From Neckera pumila (Eukaryota; Streptophyta; Bryopsida; Hypnales; Neckeraceae): DNA of 64,000 nt. The position numbers and the translations under genes were made by a program. Position 1 is the stretch's first letter, and each line of letters opens with the position of its first letter. Location: the NCBI GenBank assembly GCA_963969595.1, contig OZ018414.1:12879660-12943659 (forward strand), written 5' to 3'. Below are positions 45,440 to 58,882 of the stretch, one piece after another. The notes under the pieces are model-generated. The model searched no databases. It saw only the letters and a program-made list of their open reading frames with translations, and had not been told where the DNA came from.

Positions 45440-46901
45440 AATACAAAGTACTTCAAAACCAACATACAAACACATTGGTGAAAGAAAATATCATTCAATT
45501 GAGTCATTGTGTCTACAAAATGGCTTTGAAACGTCAAAAAATAGGTTCACGGTGAACTCAAATTGAACTTGTGAACTTCAAATGGCTTGCAAAAAATCAA
45601 TACATCTTGGATTGATCTAAACAATTTACCACAAACTAGAAGAGAGCACACATTTTCCAACAAGCTTTATTTAATTTGTATATCAAATGCAAAAGTTACA
45701 ACACTTCGAATTGTACTTCCAAACTATATGAGGACACTTTTGTTCCCCTAGGGCACTTAGGGGTTAAAGAGAAAGGAAGTTTCAACAGAGTATTAGAGCA
45801 TCTCCTGTACCAAAAACTTATATGGTCAAAGAAGAGCCCCTCCTTTCTAATTTTTGGATGATAAGAAATCAATTCTAATGTATTTCACAATATATTTCCA
45901 CTTTCCCCTTCAAATAAGGCCATATTTGAAGGGGTCACTAACCCCTCTATATGCTATATACTCTCTTGGGATTAACAAGTCATCATAATAAATGATAGCT
46001 TACTTATTGCTTTTGCAAGTTCTATGACTTGTGATTGGTTGGAAGTATATTTTAGGGAGTTGCACTATTGGGGATACAAGTGGCCATCCCCTCTACATTA
46101 GATGGATCTGGATTGAAGGAGCCTAGCTATTTGAAGGGGTGCAGGAGATGCTCTTAGGTGAAGCTAATCATTTTCCGGAGGCTTACAGACAGCCTATACT
46201 TCATTTCCAATCTGTCATAAGACAAAACAGCGAGGCATATAGTCACAATGAATAAATGTTTTTTCCTTCAACATTTTGTCATATTATACTCGGACCTCTA
46301 TCTATCGTTCTATTTCAACGTCAATAATCTGTACATTAAAACCTTCTCAAGTGAATCCTTGACCATTTAGAAAGCTAAAATCATTTAGACCAAGCATAGA
46401 TGGGGACGAAAAGACTTGTCGAAACCCAGAAACCAACTTCAAATACTCCCCTCTGCGAGCTTTACTCCTATTCGTAAGTTTGAGGATTATATCATATATG
46501 CAACGACTGCACTACAATTAGAGAGGCATTGATGAAACGAATCCTTAATGCAGAATGCGGCTGCAAAACCTGATCCACAAGAGACGGAGACCAATTCACC
46601 ATATCAATACAAACGAAGACAAAGCAAGAGGAAGTAATAAAAAGGGAGCAAGGAACAGACAGATTATATAAGGGTACGTGAAGGCGATGAAGCTTACAAA
46701 CTTGATCAGGAAGGTCAACCAGGTGATGGGAGTGGAGCTCTCTTCAGAAGCACACGACAGTCACAGATGCAAGGGCAGTCAGCAGCGGAGACGATTCAGT
46801 GCCTCAATGCGCGAGAGTTGGAAAAACTCAGAAGACTCGGAATGTGATTTGCAAATCTTACAAAGGGCAGTCTTACAGAAGGCTGCAGGAGCGTAACTAG
46901 A
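45440..46901. other. Spacer, TTC27 3' flank at its right end
   Basis: CACTTAGGGGTTAAAG at 45758 is another TTAA-family end. ORF 46678-46896 (+) abuts the TTC27 stop on the opposite strand and has no recognisable feature. Confidence 0.4.
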
Positions 46902-49900
46902 CTATGCCGTCTGTTGCTTAGCCAAGAGATTGGCCTTCATTGTATCTGCTCGTTGAAAACAAGACTCCAGCCTCTTGTAAGCATCATTTGCAGAAAATTG
47001 CTGACCCTGTTGTCCAACGACAAAAGTGTGACCAAGTGATAAAAGATCTTTCAGGAAGAATCCCACAAGAAATAAATGGCATTGTATAGTAAGGGGCGAC
47101 ACAATTTTCTTACAGTTTCAAGAGGAAGAACAGGAGTCACTCATGAAGTGTGCAGAAACAAGACAAACAGCAAACAGCACTCTGAACCGTGATAGTAAGA
47201 GTGCGAGCACAATGTCACCTGTTTGAGGGTGTTGCGCAGGTGCATAATTGCAGCTGAAACCTCCTTCACACTACCACTCTTCTCAGAAGTTTCGATATAT
47301 GCCTCACAAAGTTGAAGAGAAGCAGTAGCAAAGCTCTCAAATTTCTCCTGGTTTTGTTGCCAGCTAGTACTCTGCACAATAAATTGCATCACAGATCATT
47401 TTACGAATTCATCTCCTTAATATCGCATTCATATGGAATGATATGGGCAAAAGATCACACGTACCGCAAAGCGGCTCAATAAGAAAAGAGCATTCGGTAT
47501 AGCAGCTGGAGCTTAGAAGCTTACTTTGAAAACATATCTCCATTCACTCAATAGTCTTGCATGGCACATGCGCCAATAATACTAGCATTTGTGAGAAACT
47601 CGATGGATAAGATGATTAGAACTTTCACGACAGAGAGAGCTGGTCACCTGAAAGGCTCTAACTTGCTTCAGAGCTGCTTCTGTGCACATCATTAGGTCTC
47701 CGTTGGCATGATGCCACCTTGCTTTAAGACCCCAAACTTCACCTCCACTAACTTTAGATTGAACCACCTGAAGCTCAAGAATGACCTATTCAGTAAACAA
47801 GTATAATGATACGTAAAGCGACCATTATAATGCACGTTAAGACAATTATTATCAGAACTTTGTGATAAAATTACTTGCGATCTACTCACATACATGAATA
47901 ACTGTCTTGCAACATAAATCCATCTAAGAGTGATAGTGAAGATATATCAATCATTCAAAATTCCCAATACTCAAGCGAAAATACAGTTTAGAAACAGATT
48001 CAGCTAGTTACCTGATTTAAAAGTTTACCAGTCATCTCGAATAATGTAAGTGCCTCTCTGGTGGCCCTGATCTGTTCAGCTGTTTCATCAATTTTTCGTG
48101 GATGAGCCTCGTTCTGTCTTAGATCTAAACCTGCAATCTTAACTTGGTCTATTGTAGGAACACCATCATGCTCATGCGATTCCAAATCGGTAGAATCTGT
48201 TGGGGGTACCGCGGTCTTCAACCTCTCTACTTCTTCTACTATTTTTGCGAGCGTAATTAAGTCCGTACGCTTCCCATCGGAAAGCTCCAGCACCTTATTT
48301 AGTGCCTGCACTGCCTGCGGAAAAATACGTATAGTCAATTACAGAAAGCTTTCGAACTGAAAAAATTCTTGAACTACACAAAATTGAGCAGAAAGAGACT
48401 CTTCCACTTGCTGAATAGTATAGCACAAAAACGCTTGATTCCAAATTTACAGTCCCCAAACTTAATTTAATTTACAGTCCTCAAAGATGAGGACTATAGT
48501 TACGATTATAACTTGAGGTTCCATTAACAAACACCAGAGCTCCGTAAATGGGATCAAACTTCGTGGATCCAAATCCTTCCGAATATAAAGTCACGAAATC
48601 TTTACCTGGCCAAAATTGTTAACATCTACCGAAACTTGGGCAAAATTCTCCCACATCTGCCAGCTGTTCCGTCTATTTCAACCGACATCCCAGCATTCCA
48701 TTAATGCCCAGCCAGTGGCAATCAAAACAATGTCTGAAACGAGATATATCACAACAAGCATGTCGAAACGGGAAAGAAACAAATGATTTGGAGCTGAGAG
48801 AATACTACATACTTGTACTTCAGAGCCTCCCGGAAGGCAACGAATGCCTCTTTACTTCTTTTCCTGACCATATTCCTGCACGGAACAAAAAGTAATCCCT
48901 AAAGATTGAGCAACAATATACAGTAGGTTGGCAAAATCAAAGAAGCACACAAACTACACATTAAACTTTACAGATACAATGAACAACCTGAAAGAAAATA
49001 TATTACAAAGAGACAAAGAGAAAAGGAGAATCATTATTACAAGGCGGCCAAATTGTTCCATGACTCTCCGTTGTCTGGATCTAGCTGTACAGAACGAGTG
49101 AACGAATTGATTGCTGTATCCACGTCATGTGCCTGAAGTACATACCATACAATCACAACATATCCACAGTTAAAAGACCAGCAATCAAAAAATAGAATAG
49201 AAAGAAGAAAAGTAAACAATTTTCAAACTTCGAGGTACCAGGAACTGTTCACATTGAGGTCAGAAATTAGTTGCTATGTCGAGGAGTGGAATTGAGATTA
49301 GCAAATCGAATAATCATGTGGCAAGATAGATTTAGAGAAAATTATCATTTCCATTGAATTTTCGGACTTACTTTTACAGCAGCAGACCCAAGAGCAAACC
49401 AACCATCTGGATGGAGAGGATTTAAATTCAGCGCTAATTTCCTGCAACAAAGGACAGTAGTAGAAAGAAAGCAATGTAAGAATGCAATGCAAACTATACA
49501 TTAAGGAAGAAGGATGCAACAACATCTGAGAAGCTAGCCATCAAATGATGTGCACAGTCCATGCATGAACTGAAAAAACCCTGCTGATGTCTCCCGGGCT
49601 CACAGAAATTGCCAGGTAGGTTAAAACAAGAAGGATGAATGATAATGGTTTTTATATACCAAAATCGGTACAAAAACTCAAATAGCTGAATAACAGTACA
49701 CCCAGTCAATAGCTCAAGTAAGTTGATAGCAGAGGAAGCAGGGAGATTACCAGTGTTCCATAGACTTAGCGTAATCTTTTCTAGAATAAGCTGTACGTCC
49801 AAGCGAGCGCTGTTGATCAAAGAAAGAGAAGGCAAAACAATTCTCATCAATTCTCAGTTCCAAACCATGATCTGTATGCTTAACATGCGTAGGTTCCTCT

Positions 49901-52900
49901 ATGTTTCAATAAGAGACGAAGAGACAACCACCTAAAAGCAAAAAGACTAATGTCCACCAAAACTGAATAAAACAACCGGCTTTAACAATTTCGGTATCAG
50001 ATCCAAGATGACCAGAAATGACGATGTCATCCTTCAACAAAAATGCATAATAATAAGCCACCTCAAAGTGGGTAAATATCAAAGAGCATGATACCTGAGC
50101 TCGTGCGTAGTGCTGATTAGACACCGCCCAAGCTCTTCTGTAACATTCATCTGAGAAGGTTACATCTCCCAGCGAACACCTACAGTTCAACCAAAATGTA
50201 AGCGACTGTACGCATGCAAACGTTATGTAGAGTCCAAAGTGTTGATAAACTTGATCAAAAACTCCATTATCGTTCACTTTGGTACAGCAGATGTACATAT
50301 TATATATTTGAGTTTGATCACTATACAGGGACATATTATTGGACTGCAGGTACACAAAAGATATGCCACTTCTTTTGAGACAATTGTTTGCATTCTTCCA
50401 TGACCAGAAGAGTGTCCACAAGCTTCCTTGGCTAAACAGTGTAGGTCCTCACCAAAGGCGGGGGTCATTTGGATGCGATTTTAGACGCTGGTTTATTAAA
50501 TCGGCAGCGGCTGCTTTCTTCCCCAATAGGCTGCACAGTAAACAGGTCAACGATAAACATTAATCCAGATTATGCATAAAGATACTAATCGATTCATCCG
50601 TTAAATCTGATAATCTGATGATTCAGAAGCGACTTAATCGATAAAACCATACGTGTAGCAGTCAATAAGGTTGTTCCAAAGCTCAAGCTCCTCGAACACT
50701 CGCATAGCTTCTCCTACAAGGCCAAAACTGACCATCAACTCCGCTTGCTCTCTGCCAGTTTCCACAAGCCATCAGGTTGCTTGAATTACCATTCAATACA
50801 AAGAGTGATTAAAGTGCTTTTGAAATTCAACAATGAATCACGTCACAGCAAGTCCAGGCATGCAAATTTGATAGCGAATGCATCTGAATGCTACAATCCA
50901 GATGAAGCTGGACCCACCAGAAACTGGGCTTCACTATTCAGCCTAATTAAGACCAGTTACCACACATTTGTACTTCAAAAAAGCAATTCATCTAAAACTC
51001 ATCACATCATGTAAAACAAAACAAAACCACATCAAAGTGAATAGAATGTAGTGGGTTTGAGTAAGTACTTCAAAAATGCTGGCATCATAGGGAAAGCGAC
51101 AGAGAAAACATAGCACATTCTAAACGCTATTTTGGTAGTACCCCTTCTAAATTCCTCTGCCTGCACAACAATAAGGAACAGAGAAAATGATGAAGCCTAG
51201 TATGCAAGAAACCAGACAGAACCACAGAAGTACTGCACGAACCATATACTGAAAAAACATAGTTTCATGTGTCGCCTTTGCACGTTCCAGTGACCCATGA
51301 TTCTGTAAGAAGTCCTGGATAAACAAACCCTAAACTTGACCCTAAACTTCACGAGTCTCCGAAGAACGCAATAACAATAAATGTTCTTACAAAACACGGT
51401 GCTTCATTTATAATGACGATTTACCCAGCTAACCAGAAGAACTAGGGAGGCAAGAACCAAATACCAACTCCTCCATCATCACGTATGCACGCTCCTTCGT
51501 TCTTGAACGAAAACGTTCCCATCGAACTCGCAACAGCTCGCAGAAAGCTCTGACCTACAGAAATCCAACATGCCTAGGGACTTAAAAGACCACTAATATA
51601 TAGATCCAATTATAAATGAAACGAATAGTGCGACAATATAAAAACCACGCCATGACATGTTGCCGCGTAACTTCACAGGTAAGAAACATTTCCGCACCAT
51701 AGGGTCTGATTGTTGTTGAGCATGTACTGCCTCAATATACGGTGCCATCTGCCATGCTGGAACCACAAGGGTCAGTCAATATGCAGAATAATAGCACATA
51801 GCGTTCATACTTAAAAGGACAGACAAGTCTCCAGACACCTGACCGCTACGACTACACCTAATCGTCAGAAAAAAATGATGCATAAAAAGTAGTAAGTCAT
51901 TTGTGGAGTGTCGGTATCTTCGTAAAAGTCGGTACACATAGACCAAAGTGGATGCGAGAATGCCATAGCCCATATGACAAATATTTATGGCCCTATTAAG
52001 CTAGCGATTACCCTGATCTCTGATTATATTATCAGTCAGAATCAGAATCAGACAGCACAGGACTGGACTTTTAGATGGCCATAAACTACTTCCAATTCAG
52101 TTCATGAAGTGCTGCACAATAAGAAAAAGAGCATTTGACTCACTGCGAAGTTCGTCATCTGGATTACTTCTTTGCACGTCAAGGCACTTGGCAAGAACAA
52201 CGGCCTGTTCAATAGTGCTCAGCACTTTCGATATTCCTCCACTGGATTCTTCAGTCTGAAGGACAACTTCTCCATTCTGCCCCTCTTCCACCAACTTTGG
52301 AGCTAACAGGATCTCACTGCCAATATTCTTTGAATGAGTCTCTACACCAGATGTTTTTCTCCAGGCATCAAGTTCGGCTCCAGCTGTTGAGTTGGATGTT
52401 GCAAGCAAAACCATTTGCGCCTTTGCATCAGCCTGCATCACGTCAATTATGCTTTAGTAGTGCATAATAAAATGTGTGTTTGGAGTGGGGTGGGGGTAGG
52501 GTACAAACATTTTAATTGAGGTTCATAGTGGCACGCATGGTCAGTAGCATTTCTGAAAATCACCTAGATACTCACGAAAGTATGGAATGAATCTTCCAAG
52601 AATGCACTCAATGTTTCCATGTACATGCTTAAACTACCCTTTGAAGACAATTAAGCTACCTGATAAATGGTGCGAAAACCGAGAGCACCAGTGACAGAAA
52701 GCTCCAGTCCACAAGTTTGCTCTGCACGCTCGAAACATACTCTGCAGAAAGGTGACAAGGGCTAAGGATAAGATACCCGCATATAAATTGCGGCACCAAT
52801 AAGACCGAAACGCACAAACATGTTCAGTGCTGCACCTCACTCTAAATCTCTAAAAACGTCCATCCATTGCATTTGGAATTAAAAGGTGGCAACAGTGGCC

Positions 52901-54600
52901 AGTTCATGAGCTACAGGAAGTTCCTCAAAAAACACCAAGGGGTCAAGAAGATACGACTTTCAAGCACATCAGTGAGTGGGAGGAGTCTACGCATACCGAG
53001 CTTTGTTGTCATGACCAAAGGCATGCTCCACGAAACCAGCCTCGAGTTGAGCCGCTGCAGCAAGGACTCTAGCCTCTCCATAGAGCAAAATGTGACTCCA
53101 CTCTTGAGCTTGCACAGCTTCAGGAGTTCCAAAACTGGACAAAACTGTACTAGATACAGCACGAAGAAGCGATTGCAATGAGGGTGAACGCTCCGCTAGA
53201 CACCGCTGATGCGTTAATAATGTCCTCAAAGCCCACCAGGAACTGGTTTCAAGTCCAGCAGGCTTTGAATTCGAATCGACTAGTAAATATTTAGCCAAAA
53301 TGAGATACTGCGAGAGAATACAACATGAAAAACACGGGTCAAATGATGGAAAATGACAGGCTGAAATGCAAAATGGTGTCTCCAAAGTGGTTGCAATGTG
53401 GAGAATGACACCTCTGGAACGTGTAATTTCCCCAACAGGTCAGAACCATCTATCATAAGCTGCTGGCGGGCCCATTCATCAGCGTCTTCCATCCCATCGC
53501 CACTATTTGCTGGAATGACTGAACCTTCAACTTGAGGCCTGACAACGTATCAAAGCCATGTCAAAAAAGTCCCAGACTAAATAATCGTCGTAAGGTAGGG
53601 ACACCGACCCAAAGGAGGAACTTGATCCGATATTCAGCTGCTAGACCCTAAACCCTAAACCCTAAAAACCCTTCCCAATATGTCTCTATTGTCAAAAAAA
53701 CGATTTAAGAACATCATCAATAAAACATTGAACTTTGCATAAACTTTGCATATAGAATCCAAATAATTGTAGGAATCCTCTTTCATTTGCCAAGGAGACC
53801 GTGTAAAAATTTCACGAGTCCAAGACAGAAGAAACTGTGCTCAACAACCAAAGGTGCGATTTCAGGTGTCCCTACAGTATATAGTAAGAACAGAAACCGA
53901 CAATCAGAAAACAACAGAAAACAACAGACGCAGCTAACAAGTTGCAAGAGTGTTTACCCTGTCAAATTTGCTTGCAAGAAAGCCAAGAGCGAGGCAACAC
54001 CAGCACCTAATAAAAGCAAGTTCTGCGTTTCCTTATCCTCTTCCACCACTTCGCCTAACTCAACCTGCAACATCCAGACAAAATATCAATCAATCAAACT
54101 CTAAACTCTAAACTCTAAACCTAAGAAAACTCAAACCACGACCCAAAAACAAGGGAAAAAACCCAGACCTGATTGCTGACAAGTGCTTTGATCCAAACTT
54201 TCTGTGCACTAAACCACTCCTTGTTCACAGATTCGGCACCCCCGGGCGTAAACGAGGAGCCCGAAGAGCCAAATCCAAGCAACACTGTTACACCCTGGGA
54301 TGCCAAGGCTTGAAAATACTCGCCGGCTTCAATCAAATCCACTAAAGTTTGCAAACAAGCGTCCCACTGGAACTCATCACCCTGATTTTTCTCGTCACGT
54401 TGTGGGAACGGTACGTGAGAAGCAAGGAACGTGGAACGCAGTAAGCGCAACTCGTTGGCGACGTGAAGAATCCCCATGGCAGCAACAGCTGGTGTGGTTA
54501 AACCTTGCAACGCTCTCTGTATCAGTTGTGCTAGAGTTGCGATTCCGGAGCCAGAGTTCAAATTTGCATGAAAGTGATGCAGCTCAAAGTTGAAATTCAT
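46902..54600 (-). CDS. TTC27: Tetratricopeptide repeat protein 27 (TTC27) homolog
   Basis: A conserved eukaryotic TPR-repeat scaffold; its exact role in plants is not settled. Exons: 54600-54169, 54064-53958, 53538-53412, 53307-52997, 52741-52660, 52432-52144, 51756-51698, 51554-51465, 51160-51069, 50751-50653, 50530-50453, 50179-50095, 49809-49751, 49441-49372, 49132-49041, 48875-48813, 48672-48606, 48314-48012, 47767-47648, 47371-47219 and 47006-46902. All join in phase with GT-AG introns, giving 960 residues against about 850-900 in other species. Family signatures: ELRLLR near the N terminus, LELSVTGALGFRT, MAPYIEAVHAQQ, LLRVRWERFRSRTKERAY, GLVGEAMRVFEELELWNN, NDPRLWCSLGDVT, LHPDGWFALGSAAVK, VQLDPDNGESWNNLAAL, KEAFVAFREALKYKR and NSWQMWENFAQVS. 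The donor after exon 7 (GTGCGG) is atypical but keeps frame and homology. ATG 54600 is the first true ATG of the open frame. Several introns carry TTTAGGG motifs. Confidence 0.95.
53644..53671 (-). repeat. Telomere-like CCCTAAA repeats in a TTC27 intron
   Basis: Four units between exons 2 and 3, TTTAGGG on the sense strand. Related single or double motifs lie at 51326-51348, 54098-54121, 54694-54706 and 54778-54800. Confidence 0.9.
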
Positions 54601-55984
54601 GTAATTCGTGTAACAGTGATAGTGCGGAGAAGATGAAGATTCACCTTTGGTGTAGTAGAAGATGATCGCAGGACCACGCCCGCTCTCGCCCAAAACCCTA
54701 AACGCGGTTCAACGTCGCTCCCATTCTCTTCCCGCAGTTGAGCAAAGCAATTCGCACGACGCTCACTCACGGAAAAACCTTAAACCCTACACCCTAAAAA
54801 CAACAACCTGAAGTTACTTCCTTGAGCAATTGAGTGAGTTTTGATTCCATCAATCCATTGGCACAGTAATAATGAAATTCAGTGTTTGCAACACTAATTA
54901 CGAACTGCAACACTAAATTTCTATCAAAAAAATTAATTTGAGTTTTGAAATAGTTCAACTTGCACTATAAGAAGATTAACCATTCAACATGGCCATTTTT
55001 TGACCAATGAATGACAAAGAATCTTTGTATATAGGATAGAAGTGCAATTATTCACCCTTGGATTTTTGTGCATAAAGAAGAAATCTTGCACAATAGTTTG
55101 ACCTCCAACGAGTATTTTTGGTTCTTTTATAATAGATGATGTCACACAATGTCAAAATGGATGATTTCCACGGTCACCAATCCATCCTTCAAAGATTAAC
55201 TCCAGTCTTTATGACCGGAATGATCAAATAAAGCGTCTATTGGGAACAACGCTTTTTTTCTTGGCACTGTAGTGCCAGTTTGCACTAGTGACTGGCACTT
55301 GGCGAAATGTCTCTTACAAAAACAAGGAGATTTTGACGTGTTTATCGCTATTGGGGTGGCTGACAGAAACTAACAAGAGCCCCCTCAGCAACAATGATGG
55401 AGGCCCACTTGGATTTTATCGCCAGGATTTTGGACAATTACCTCCACTTCGAAGGGCCAATTCACCACTTTCCGCCATTGTTGCGTCCTTTGTGCGCTGA
55501 TCTCCCCACTTTGATTGCCATTGAATTCTTCTTGGGCACTGATCACCCCCACTCTCTTTACCACTGATTTACTTTCTGTGCACCAGTCGCCCCACTCTCT
55601 TTGCCATTGAATTCTATAGTCCTTCAATTCATTTCGCTAGAGTGGTTGTCCTTGGCTACATAGGTTTCTCTAGTTGAGCAACAGGAAAGTAGGCCTGTAC
55701 AAAGGGGAGTGCTCAATTGATTTCCTTTGAATTTTAATGATTGTCCTTAATTCTTATGTTCAAGTGCTTTAGTAATTGACAATGGCGGCTGTGTATCTTG
55801 ATGCTGGAACCCTAAGTTCCGTTCACTTGAAATTGTAAGTGAGGGACGTGGATTTGCAGGAGTTTTTGCGATCTATTATGTCGTGTTGTAGTTCTTTGAG
55901 TGTTGGCTAGGGTTTTGCTTTGGGACGGAGTGATCTCGTAGTCCTGCATCTCCTCTGCTCTAATTGTTTCCAAGTTTCTGTATC
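54601..55984. other. Spacer between TTC27 and the hAT gene
   Basis: 54601-54800 is the TTC27 leader region. 54960-55250 is AT-rich. 55400-55980 becomes GC-richer and may be the hAT promoter. Three overlapping units around CCCCACTCTCTTTRCCA lie at 55505-55610. Confidence 0.4.
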
Positions 55985-58882
55985 ATGGACTCCCCTCATG
56001 AAGACCCTGAGCAGGACGCTGTCGCCAAGGCAGTTTGCGCAGCATCCATTGCGCAATCCACACAAAAGAAGGTAAAAAGAGCAGCAAAAGAGGCACTTGA
56101 GGTGGCACGGAAGGAATTGGTCCGGAAGGGAAAATAAAATGAACTCAGGAAGGTCAAAGCGCGGAGAAAGACGATGAGGTCATACTTTGGATCGACTCGT
56201 GGTGGTGGCGGTGGACAGCCCTTTGCGTTTGTCTTAGATGGAGCAATGCCGGATGTACCAGGCGCGGAGCTGAATTCCCAGCTCAAGTACCCAAGTGACA
56301 ATGATGTGCAGGAATTGGTGGTTGGAATGAAGAGTACCTCTGCCTCCCTTGACACGGCCATGACGTCGGGTTCCTCTTTCGGATCAGGGGACACAATTGT
56401 GCTGGGGGCGAAGTCTCCATTGATAACAATTTTGGGCTCCTCTTTCGACTTTGACAACGCCAAGGTGGCGGAAATTCCCGATGACTCTGAGGGGTCCGAT
56501 AGTGACTCCGACTTCGAATCGCCTCTGCGGAAGCAAGGTTGCACGGAGCGTAACCAAAGGTCGAGGGACCAGAAGCATTACGATCGTCACCGTAAGTTTC
56601 AGACTATGTGGGCAGTAAAACTCCTGTGGGCTGAGGGGATGATGGCCAGTGACGGAATCTTGCAAATGGTAAATTGCAAAGTTTGTTCTGCTTTTGAACG
56701 GAAACCGTGCATCATGGTGCTGAAATCTGACACCTTGTTCAAGCTTGACGGCAAATGCATTGCAAAAAAAAATATGCCTCAATACAAGGTTAAGGCTAGT
56801 GAGAGTTACGTGGCTACAAACTGTTGACACCAAAAGAACTTGCGGTTCTATGCTACGAAGACCCCAGCCATGGTCCTGGAGCAAATGAATTTGTGCAACA
56901 CCTTGGAGTCACAGAAAAAGCGAGTTCAGTTCGCCACTCTGTTCCAACTCTTGTCAGATGGTCGTCCAATGCTTGAATTTGAGTCTCGTCTTGCTCTGTA
57001 CAAAATTCTTGACGTGCCTAATCTCCCATTCACACACTAGTGTGACAGCTCCGGCTAGATTATGGCAAGTTACATGTACAGGCAAGTTTTAGAGGAGACT
57101 AAGAGGCTCATTCAGAATGCTATTTTTTTGGCAGTGACCATTGATGAGGTCATGGTTGTCGACAATAGCAGCTACTTGTCTGTTGATTGCTACATTATGC
57201 AAGACTGGGTTAGGCTTCCTCTGTTGGTATCCTTGCAACGAGTTGTGGGTTCAGCAACTGCCGAGAACCTAACTGACCTGATCATTTCTTCAGTCACTAC
57301 GGGAGGGGGGGTAGACTCACTCTCCTTAGCCAAGAAAGTGATAAATTTTGGAGCCGATGGTGCTTCAACCCTTCAGGGGACAAGATCTGTAGTTACTCAA
57401 CAGATAAAAGAGAAACATGCTCCCTTTCTGAACAGTGTCCTCTGTGTGGCTCACCGTTGCAATTTAGCTTTCAAAGTGTTGTCCAGTCTAGCCATTTTTG
57501 GTGACATTGAGAAACTACTCAATGTGACGTATGCTTACTTCTGCAAGAGCCCAAAGCGTTTCTTAGAATTCAAGAAACTAGCAGAGTTAACAGAGACGAA
57601 GGGTCTCAAGATGCTCAAAAACATCCAGATACGCTGAGTGAGTTTGATAGAGCCACTTCGCAGACCTTGTCGGAATACAGGACCCTCATATAGAAGATGA
57701 CGGCTAACCTTCGTGAAAATGTGAAGGCTAAGGTGAGTTCCGCAATCTAATTTCGTTTGTAATTTGCAGTTGCTTTTTAATTATGAATGATAAATGCTGT
57801 TTTAAAGTATTTGGTTGCAATAGATCTAAATGGATTCCTTTGTCATTGCAGGGTTGTCTTGTGCTGCTTCTGGATCCCTTCACTGTGCTAGGAATGTGTG
57901 CCATCCTTCCATTGCTTGAGGCAATTGATACTTTGGTTAATTTTGCCCAAAAGAGGGACGTCTACATATGCAACTTTGTTGTTGTTGTGAAGGTTTGCCA
58001 GGCTGACTTGTATCGGATGTATGAAGACAAGGCCACTTGCTACAGCTCCAATGAGTTTTGGAGCTTCAAAAATCTCTTGGACTGTTCTCACGAACAAATC
58101 CACATCAAGTGGATCATTGACTTGAATGACAATTCTGCTATTCTCACTTTTGTTTGCCATGGGGAGCAAATTCATGCGGAACACAAAGGATCCCCAATGG
58201 ATCGCCAAGTGTAGGCGTCTGTGCTCAACAAAGTGAAAAAAGAATGTACTAGTGAGTTTCTTTTCCCGTAGTGTGTTTGAAGTTTTGTTTGTTGTTTGCT
58301 ATTTTCTTCCTTTAGTATGTGGGATGCAAAGGATGGCATTGTATGAGCTCTTCACATACTAACTAGTGCTTTTTGGTGGCCGCAGGTGCTGCCAAAATGC
58401 TAGTGCAGGAACTAGATGCACGCTTTCCGGCTCACCATGTCATGAACGCCCTGGGTGTTCTATACCCACAATACTGGTGTGCTTCAGACGCCAAGGACAC
58501 ATTTGATAAACACTTACGCATCCTCATGGATGCCTACAATCACGGCAAGATTGTGGGTGAAGGCGAAAAGAAAATGGTCATACCTCCTTTGATCGACCGA
58601 GATCTCCTCATATTGCAGTGTGCACTTTTCAAAACGTACATGAAGACAACCAGCCGACCAGTTGTGTTGCCATCGTTTGATGTGAATTCCCTTTACTCAA
58701 ATTTGGCGCATTTTAGACAACAATAACAACTTAACCCAAGACATTGGGAAGTACTTGAAGCTAGCCGAAATGGCTGTGGTACATATTCTGGGTTTTGTGG
58801 AAGACGAGCATCTGTTCTCAAGTGTTGGCTTCTTGAAGTCCAAGGTCCGCAACAACCTAGAAGAACACATCAGGTGGTAGTC
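55985..58882 (+). pseudogene. Decayed hAT-superfamily transposase gene (ZNF862-like type)
   Basis: Exons 55985-57732, 57852-58250 and 58386-58882 are bounded by GT-AG sites. The frame from MDSPHEDPEQD is broken by stops at 56135, 56825, 57038, 57056 and 57635. Frameshifts lie near 57660 and 58705, and further stops at 57691-57693 and 58212. Recognisable parts: a Lys/Arg-rich coil; a zinc-finger-like NCKVCSAFE; AVTIDEVMVVDNSSYLSVDC with the first catalytic Asp; NFGADGASTLQGTRS with the second; CVAHRCNLAFKVLSSLAIFG; FCKSPKRFLEFKKLAEL; and the C-terminal dimerisation region VEDEHLFSSVGFLKSKVRNN. The set is that of hAT transposases of the zinc-finger 862-like type. It cannot make an active enzyme as it stands. 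Inverted ends and an 8-bp duplication were not located. Confidence 0.92.

Noticed and set aside
46678..46896. Plus-strand ORF of 72 codons next to the TTC27 stop
   Set aside because: No family resemblance; lies in the probable 3' end of TTC27 on the other strand.
56384..56884. Minus-strand ORF of 166 codons, and 55996-56544 of 182 codons
   Set aside because: Antisense frames within the hAT transposase coding region.
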